Positions 24,931 through 29,926 of a stretch of 29,926 nt of DNA are shown one piece after another. The position numbers and the translations under genes are program-made. The notes under the pieces were generated by a model. The model ran no database searches and had not been told where the DNA came from. It worked only from the letters and a program-made list of their open reading frames with translations. Each line of letters starts with the position of its first letter. Position 1 is the first letter of the stretch. The DNA comes from CAZTKP01 sp964614215 (GTDB lineage Bacteria; UBP6; UBA1177). The stretch lies in assembly GCA_964614215.1 (NCBI GenBank), contig CAZTKP010000011.1, positions 1-29,926 on the forward strand, in the 5' to 3' direction.

Positions 24931-25923
24931 ATGCCTGTAAATCTTAAAGGAAGAAACTTTCTGACACTCAAAGACTTCACATCTGAAGAGATCCGTTTTA
25001 TGCTTGACCTGTCACATGATCTTAAAAAGAAAAAAAGAGCAGGAATAAAAGGAGACCTTCTTGAAGGAAAGAACATAGTTCTTCTTTTTGAAAAGACATC
25101 GACAAGAACCCGCTGTGCATTTGAAGTTGCAGCTTATGACGAAGGTGCAAAAGTCACTTTCCTCTCAAACAGTCAGATGGGCAAGAAAGAATCTATAGAA
25201 GACACTGCAAAAGTTCTGGGACGTTACTATGACGGTATAGAGTTCAGAGGTTTTAAGCAGGAAACAGTTGAAGAGCTCGCTGCTCATGCAGGAGTTCCTG
25301 TGTGGAACGGACTTACGGATCTTTACCATCCTACTCAGATCCTTGCTGATTTCATGACAATTGAAGAACATGTTGCAAAGCCGATAAACAAAGTTAAGTT
25401 CGTCTACTGCGGTGATGCAAGGAACAACATGGGCAATTCACTTATGATCGGAGCTGCAAAGATGGGAATGCACTTTGTCGCACTTGCTCCGAAGGAACTT
25501 TTCCCGAGTGAAGAACTTGTTGCGGAAATGAAAGAGATCTGTAAGGAAACAGGCGGAAAGATCGAACTTCTTGAGAATGTCGATGCCGCTGTTAAGGATG
25601 CTGATGTTATCTACACTGACGTATGGGTTTCAATGGGTGAGGAGCATCTTTTCGAGGAGAGAATTAAACAGCTTTCTCCATATAGAGTGAACATGGACAT
25701 GATAAAGAAAACTGGAAACGACGATGTTATCTTTCTTCACTGTCTTCCTTCTTTTCATGACACAAAAACAGTTGTCGGTAAGGACATTTCCGATCAGTTC
25801 GGAATTGAGGAAATGGAAGTTACGGACGAAGTTTTCCGCTCAAAACATTCAAAGGTCTTCGACGAGGCCGAGAACAGAATGCACACAATAAAAGCTGTTA
25901 TGTGCGCAACTGCCGGAAAGTAG
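24931..25923 (+). CDS. argF: Ornithine carbamoyltransferase
   Basis: 330 aa; the ATG follows TGGAGGT. It makes citrulline from ornithine and carbamoyl phosphate in the cytoplasm (arginine synthesis), or runs backwards in the arginine deiminase pathway. Visible motifs: carbamoyl-phosphate site STRTR (57-61), HPTQ (133-136), [10 protein letters not shown] (161-170), ornithine loop DVWVSMGEE (230-238), catalytic HCLP (270-273) and C-terminal [14 protein letters not shown]. The sequence is of the E. coli ArgI/catabolic ArcB type rather than the shorter anabolic type. No arginine deiminase or carbamate kinase is in the window, so I prefer argF; arcB is the alternative. A HAD phosphatase follows at 28 bp, probably in the same transcript. 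Palindromic sites upstream suggest arginine-responsive control. Confidence 0.97.
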   Translation: MPVNLKGRNFLTLKDFTSEEIRFMLDLSHDLKKKKRAGIKGDLLEGKNIVLLFEKTSTRTRCAFEVAAYDEGAKVTFLSNSQMGKKESIEDTAKVLGRYYDGIEFRGFKQETVEELAAHAGVPVWNGLTDLYHPTQILADFMTIEEHVAKPINKVKFVYCGDARNNMGNSLMIGAAKMGMHFVALAPKELFPSEELVAEMKEICKETGGKIELLENVDAAVKDADVIYTDVWVSMGEEHLFEERIKQLSPYRVNMDMIKKTGNDDVIFLHCLPSFHDTKTVVGKDISDQFGIEEMEVTDEVFRSKHSKVFDEAENRMHTIKAVMCATAGK

Positions 25924-25951
25924 AATTCTTAAATAGATTCAGGAGATTATC

Positions 25952-26599
25952 TTGAAAATAAGATCTGTTGTTTTTGATATGGACGGTACTTTGCTCAACA
26001 CTATGGATATGATCGTGAAGTGTAATAACACTGTGCTGAAAAGCGAGGGATTTCCTCAGCGGAAGTACGAAGAGTTTTTCAGTTTTGTCGGTGACGGTAT
26101 GAGAAAATGTGTTACCAGAGCACTTCCTGAAGGTACTGATGACAACAAGATAACGGATGTGCTTTCCAAAGTTCTTGAAAAATACAACAATGAAGATGTC
26201 GCAACCATAAAACCCTATGACGGAATCGATGAACTTTTAAAGGGCCTCGTTTCAAGAGGGGTTAAGATCTCGATCCTTACCAATAAGGAACATGATTATG
26301 CTGTTATTAACGCGGATGTCTGTCTTAAAGGTCATAAGTTCGAGACAGTGATCGGTGACAGACCTCAGACCCCTCTGAAACCTGATCCGACAGGACTTCT
26401 TGAGATCATTGAGCTCACAGGAATTCCAAAAGAGGAAACGCTTTTTGTCGGTGATATGAAAGCTGACATCCTCACAGGTAAAAATGCCGGGGTGAAAACT
26501 GTCGGATGTCTCTGGGGTTTCGGTAAAAAAGAAGATCTAATTGAAAACGGAGCTGATTTTCTGATTAGTCATCCATCTGAAATTCTGGAACTTATCTAA
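25952..26599 (+). CDS. HAD family hydrolase, phosphoglycolate phosphatase-like
   Basis: 215 aa from a TTG at 25952 with AGGAG six bases upstream. HAD motifs: I DMDGT (9-13, nucleophile Asp9), II Thr110 in SILTNK, III Lys143 in PLKPDP, IV GDMKAD (167-172). The alpha-helical cap lies between motif I and II (about 15-85), as in the Gph/PGP subfamily. The general reaction is removal of phosphate from small phosphorylated metabolites such as 2-phosphoglycolate; the substrate here is not known. It sits 28 bp after the OTC gene. Its stop is directly abutted by the stop of the convergent peroxiredoxin gene, with no intervening base. Confidence 0.9.
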   Translation: MKIRSVVFDMDGTLLNTMDMIVKCNNTVLKSEGFPQRKYEEFFSFVGDGMRKCVTRALPEGTDDNKITDVLSKVLEKYNNEDVATIKPYDGIDELLKGLVSRGVKISILTNKEHDYAVINADVCLKGHKFETVIGDRPQTPLKPDPTGLLEIIELTGIPKEETLFVGDMKADILTGKNAGVKTVGCLWGFGKKEDLIENGADFLISHPSEILELI

Positions 26600-27061
26600 C
26601 TAAAGTGAACAAACTAAGTCCATGACTTTCTGAGCATGTCCTGCGGCTTTGACCTTGGTGAACGATTCGGCTATCTTTCCTTTTTCATCAATGACGTAAG
26701 TCGATCTGACAACTCCCATATACTCTCTTCCGTACAGTTTCTTAAGCTGCCACGCACCGTACTTTTCAAGGACTTTCTTTTCCGGATCGGCGAGAAGAGT
26801 CACTTTAAGTTCATGTTTTTCCTCGAATTTCTTATGTGAACTGACAGAGTCGGGACTGACACCCAGGATCACAGTATTGCTGTTTTCGAAATCTTTAATA
26901 AGTTCAGTAAATTCAAGTGCTTCCTTGGTACATCCTGAAGTGTTGTCCTTAGGGTAGAAATAGAGAACGACCCTCTTTCCCCTGTAGTCTGAAAGTTTAA
27001 TTTTTTCGCCGTCTGAGTTCAGAAGTGTGAAATCAGGAGCTTGACTTCCTTTTTCAAGCAT
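26600..27061 (-). CDS. bcp: Bcp/PrxQ-type thioredoxin-dependent peroxiredoxin
   Basis: 153 aa; GGAGGGG precedes the ATG. AhpC/TSA fold with APDFTLLNSDGEKIKLSDYRGK, YFYPKDNTSGCT and peroxidatic Cys44, and VVRSTYVIDEKGKI. It reduces hydrogen and organic peroxides using thioredoxin. The resolving Cys five residues after the peroxidatic one in E. coli Bcp is replaced (GCTKEAL), so it is not the classical PrxQ pair. The only other Cys is Cys151, three residues from the C-terminus. It lies 16 bp downstream of the membrane AraC-type regulator and is likely cotranscribed with it. Confidence 0.95.
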   Translation of the reverse strand: MLEKGSQAPDFTLLNSDGEKIKLSDYRGKRVVLYFYPKDNTSGCTKEALEFTELIKDFENSNTVILGVSPDSVSSHKKFEEKHELKVTLLADPEKKVLEKYGAWQLKKLYGREYMGVVRSTYVIDEKGKIAESFTKVKAAGHAQKVMDLVCSL

Positions 27062-27077
27062 GGTTTCCCCTCCATTT

Positions 27078-29858
27078 TTATATTTCCAGCTGATCTCTGT
27101 ATTCGCTAGGAGTTTTTCCTGTCATCTTTTTAAAGATCGTATTGAACGAAGATTTCGATTTAAAACCTGAGTCATAGGCTATGGCAAGGATCGTGTGATG
27201 CTGTCTATCCGGATCCTTCATAAGCTTGATGACCTCTTCGATACGGTAGTTGTTTATGAAAGTATAGAAGTTCATGTCAAAGGAACTGTTTATAACCTGG
27301 GAAAGATGATGAGGCTGCATGTCAAGCATCGATGCGAGTTTTCTGATCGAAAGCTCATTGTCAAGATATGGTTTTTCGCTTTCCATAACTTCCTTTATCT
27401 GTCTGCTGTAGCTTTCAAGATCAGCGTCATCCAGACTGCTGGATGCATATTTTGAATCGAGCTCTTCACTTATCTGCTTAAGCTCTTCCTGAGTTTCCTC
27501 AAGACTGTCTGTGAGCTCTTCGTTAGTTTCCCTCATTCTTTTAAGTTTAATGTTTATCGGAATGAAGATGACGATAGCGATGATCAGAAATAAAAGCACT
27601 CTGAACCAGATCGTCTGATGAAAGGCGGGGACCTGGATAAGCTTTATAGATGCTGTTTCCGTGTTCCAGTTACCGTTAATGTCCGAAACTCCGACTCTGA
27701 AATGATAGGTTCCGGGATTAAGATTCATTATGGAGGTGCTTTTCTGCTTGCCCGCAGGAACCCAGTCTGAATCAAACCCTTCCAGTTTATATCTGAAATT
27801 TACTTTTTCAGGAACGGAAAAGGTTGGCGCAGTATACTCTATTTTTACCTTTGTAGTTTTTGGCGGCAGCTCATAACTTTCCTTCAGTTCCTGTCTTTCT
27901 CCATCAATATAGATAGCGGTGATCACCGGAGTAGGCATGTAGGGTTCTTCCTGAACATTGCCTGCATCCATTACCGCGATACCTTTGATGGTCGGGAACA
28001 TGAGTCTGCCGTCGCTAGTTTTTAAAGCAGCCTTCTGAAATCCGCCGTTACACTCATTTGATGGCATTCCGTCTTTCCATGAATAGGATTTAACCTTAAC
28101 TTTTTCACCGCTTCCTTCTTTAAAATTAAGAAGATCTGTTTTTTTAGCAGAAAAAAGACCTCTGTTGGAGCTCATCCATAAGTTGCCCTCATCATCTTCA
28201 ATTGATGTATAGATAGTGTCATCAAAAAGTCCGTCGCTCTTTTTTATATGTGTGATCTTTCCGTCAGGTCTGATGATGTTCATACCGTTGTCATAGGATG
28301 AAGCCCAGAGAATATTTTTATCATCGCGGTAGATATGTGTGATCTTGTTGTCGTTAAGTCCTTTTTTCGTGTCTATGATCTCAAACACATTGTCTTTTAT
28401 CCGTATAATTCCTGTCCCGTCCGTTGCCAGAAGAATGGCTCCGTCTTTGTCAAGTGTTATCCCCCAGACAGTTCTGTTCTTTAAAATTCCTTCTTTTTTG
28501 AGAGTTTTGAACTTTCCATCCTTATAAACTGCCAGAGCATGGTTGAACCCGCCAATGTAGATCGTCCCGTCATCAAGCTCCAAAAAAGATGTCACAGTTG
28601 CCATTTCCAGACCTTCGTCAGGACCGATGTGAGTTATGGTTCCGTTTTTCTCAAGAATATTGAGATATGTGCCGTATGTTCCGACCCAGACTCTTTCCTT
28701 ACTGTCCTGGAAAATTGCTGCAGGGATATCTCCGGAAAGTCCGTTAGAGGCGTTGAGAACCTTAACGGTCCCATCTTTTTTAATAACATTGAGGCCCTTT
28801 CCGTAAGTTCCGGCGTAGATATCACCGTTCTTTGCTTCAAGAAGGGCGAAGATCACGTTGTCGCTAAGTCCGTCTCTCATTGTGATAGAGCTGAACAGAC
28901 CCTTTCTGAACTGATCTATTCCGCCCCCGAAAGTTCCGGCCCACATATTTCCGGCGCGGTCTTTGAAAAGTGTTCTGACAACATCTGAAGACAGTCCGTC
29001 CTTCTTTGTGTAATTCTTAAATTCCTTCCCGTCAAAGATGTTCAGTCCGCCGCCTATTGTGCCTATCCAGATCTTTCCCTGGTTGTCTTCTTCTATAGCG
29101 AATATCCTGCCCGAAGACAGTCCGTCCTTTTTCTGAAAAACATCGAATTTGTTGGTGTCTTTTTTCAGCCTTGCGACTCCGGAATCGCTTGTGCCGACCC
29201 AGAGATCCCCTTTTGAATCGAGAAACAGACCACGGATATTCATCTCGGGCAGACCTTCATTCTCCGAGTATTTAAGAACTTTGTCGCCTTTAATAGCGTA
29301 AAGTCCGTCATCGGTTGCAACGTACAGGTCGTCTTTATCTGTCACCATGTCATAGATAAAAGAATCAGGAAGAAAAGTGTTCTTTGAATAAGGCTTGAAC
29401 TTTCCATTCTCGAAAACAGTGACCCTGCCTCCGAAAGTTCCGATAAGTATCTTGTTCTTACTCTTTACGATCGATGTTACTGTGTTGGATGTAAGTCCGT
29501 CCTTTTCTGAGAAATGTTCAAATTCATCGCCGCATTTCCGGACAATTCCGCCTGATTTAACTCCTATCCACAGGCAGTTTTCGTCAACCAGAATAGCGAG
29601 AATGACGTTACTCTCAATTGTGCTGGTAGTATATTTGTCAAAAAGTTCAAATTCTGTTCCGTCAAACTTAACAAGTCCTTCAGCAGTTCCCATCCAGAGA
29701 AATCCCTGCTTATCCTGAGCAATGGAATAGACGGAATTCTGAGGAAGCCCCTCATCTGAGCTCCATCCGCGATGGATGTAGTTTCGAAACGGTCCGCTTC
29801 CCGAGCCGAAAATGGAAAAACTCCAAAGTATTAAAATAAGTAATAAAAATTTTTTCAT
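27078..29858 (-). CDS. Membrane-spanning propeller-Y_Y_Y-AraC transcription regulator
   Basis: 926 aa from the ATG at 29858, which opens with a signal peptide (MKKFLLLILILWSFSIFGSG); a TTG five codons earlier is less likely. Two periplasmic seven-bladed propellers are indicated by about fourteen Reg_prop-type repeats: GLPQNSVYSIAQDKQGFLWM, GLTSNTVTSI, GLSSGRIFAIEEDNQGKIWI, GLNDNKITHIYRDDKNILWA. A Y_Y_Y domain follows (YKLEGFDSDWVPAG, NLNPGTYHFRV), then one transmembrane helix (about 751-770), a coiled coil (about 775-805) and an AraC/XylS DNA-binding domain (about 826-926, LSIRKLASML, FYTFINNYRI, IAYDSGFKSKSSFNTIFKK). It resembles Bacteroidota hybrid two-component sensors but has no kinase or receiver. 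It would sense a periplasmic ligand and bind DNA directly at the membrane. The target genes are unknown. Confidence 0.93.
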   Translation of the reverse strand: MKKFLLLILILWSFSIFGSGSGPFRNYIHRGWSSDEGLPQNSVYSIAQDKQGFLWMGTAEGLVKFDGTEFELFDKYTTSTIESNVILAILVDENCLWIGVKSGGIVRKCGDEFEHFSEKDGLTSNTVTSIVKSKNKILIGTFGGRVTVFENGKFKPYSKNTFLPDSFIYDMVTDKDDLYVATDDGLYAIKGDKVLKYSENEGLPEMNIRGLFLDSKGDLWVGTSDSGVARLKKDTNKFDVFQKKDGLSSGRIFAIEEDNQGKIWIGTIGGGLNIFDGKEFKNYTKKDGLSSDVVRTLFKDRAGNMWAGTFGGGIDQFRKGLFSSITMRDGLSDNVIFALLEAKNGDIYAGTYGKGLNVIKKDGTVKVLNASNGLSGDIPAAIFQDSKERVWVGTYGTYLNILEKNGTITHIGPDEGLEMATVTSFLELDDGTIYIGGFNHALAVYKDGKFKTLKKEGILKNRTVWGITLDKDGAILLATDGTGIIRIKDNVFEIIDTKKGLNDNKITHIYRDDKNILWASSYDNGMNIIRPDGKITHIKKSDGLFDDTIYTSIEDDEGNLWMSSNRGLFSAKKTDLLNFKEGSGEKVKVKSYSWKDGMPSNECNGGFQKAALKTSDGRLMFPTIKGIAVMDAGNVQEEPYMPTPVITAIYIDGERQELKESYELPPKTTKVKIEYTAPTFSVPEKVNFRYKLEGFDSDWVPAGKQKSTSIMNLNPGTYHFRVGVSDINGNWNTETASIKLIQVPAFHQTIWFRVLLFLIIAIVIFIPINIKLKRMRETNEELTDSLEETQEELKQISEELDSKYASSSLDDADLESYSRQIKEVMESEKPYLDNELSIRKLASMLDMQPHHLSQVINSSFDMNFYTFINNYRIEEVIKLMKDPDRQHHTILAIAYDSGFKSKSSFNTIFKKMTGKTPSEYRDQLEI

Positions 29859-29889
29859 TGTACCCGCACACAAAATGTTTACGGATTGG

Positions 29890-29918
29890 ATGATACTTTA
29901 AGGAGAAAATTAAATCAA
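29890..29918 (-). promoter_or_regulatory. Promoter of the AraC-type regulator-peroxiredoxin unit
   Basis: On the minus strand TTGATT (29918-29913), 17 bases, TATCAT (29895-29890), about 30 bases before the ATG at 29858. The Shine-Dalgarno of that gene is weak (GCGGG). Confidence 0.45.
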
Positions 29919-29926
29919 GAACTCTA

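Noticed and set aside
24931..26599. Arginine deiminase operon
   Set aside because: The OTC is of the ArcB/ArgI type, but the next gene is a HAD phosphatase, not carbamate kinase, and no deiminase or antiporter is in the window.
1..29926. Complete defence, secretion or mobile system
   Set aside because: No integrase, transposase, toxin-antitoxin pair, restriction enzyme or phage gene was seen. The surface-protein genes are suggestive but do not form a recognisable system in this window.

Overview
The window (two 100-N scaffold gaps, moderately AT-rich, Shine-Dalgarno GGAGG before most genes) looks like a draft genome of a Gram-negative bacterium. Evidence is the separate yajC-secD-secF set, several type II lipoproteins, secreted Cys- and Asp-rich proteins, and one protein with a MYXO-CTERM-like tail (Cys, hydrophobic helix, Arg/Lys cluster). 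Asp/Glu-rich linkers behind a lipobox and DUF11-type secreted proteins fit a deltaproteobacterial/Myxococcota-like lineage or an uncultured phylum. I cannot place it more precisely. I see no rRNA, tRNA, CRISPR, insertion sequence or prophage.

Layout. 1-1150 (-): N-terminal 383 codons of an ABC-F ribosome-protection-type ATPase with its own promoter and a ~95-nt leader. 1284-7168 (-): three exported proteins in one direction (Cys-rich secreted protein, Kelch-like lipoprotein, lipoprotein with an Ig-like anchor domain broken by a gap). 7354-7818 (+): FxsA. 7815-9935 (-): cytoplasmic GAF-PAS-histidine kinase-receiver hybrid. 10187-12130 (+): NHL-propeller lipoprotein on a long acidic tether. 12121-13323 (-): metal-dependent amidohydrolase. 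13491-18470 (+): yajC-secD-secF-recJ operon. 18476-24628 (-): two very large tandem paralogous secreted proteins, only the upstream one keeping the C-terminal membrane anchor. 24931-26599 (+): ornithine carbamoyltransferase and a HAD phosphatase behind a promoter with palindromic upstream sites. 26600-29858 (-): a propeller/Y_Y_Y/transmembrane/AraC one-piece regulator followed by a Bcp-type peroxiredoxin.

How it works together. The housekeeping parts are protein export (YajC-SecDF), DNA repair (RecJ), arginine metabolism (OTC) and peroxide defence (Bcp). The rest is envelope-directed: six exported proteins with Sec or lipoprotein signals, beta-propellers (Kelch, NHL, Reg_prop) and adhesion-like beta-sandwich modules, plus two sensory proteins. 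All four convergent gene pairs meet with between 10 bp of overlap and 5 bp of space, leaving no room for ordinary terminators.

The most notable points are (i) the tandem giant paralogues that diverge at a Cys-containing C-terminal tail, with a third secreted protein ending in a similar Cys tail; (ii) the ABC-F protein with antibiotic-resistance-type architecture and a leader carrying a three-codon ORF; (iii) the membrane-spanning propeller-AraC regulator without kinase or receiver; and (iv) ARG-box-like palindromes upstream of the OTC gene. I did not find a convincing complete new defence or mobile system.
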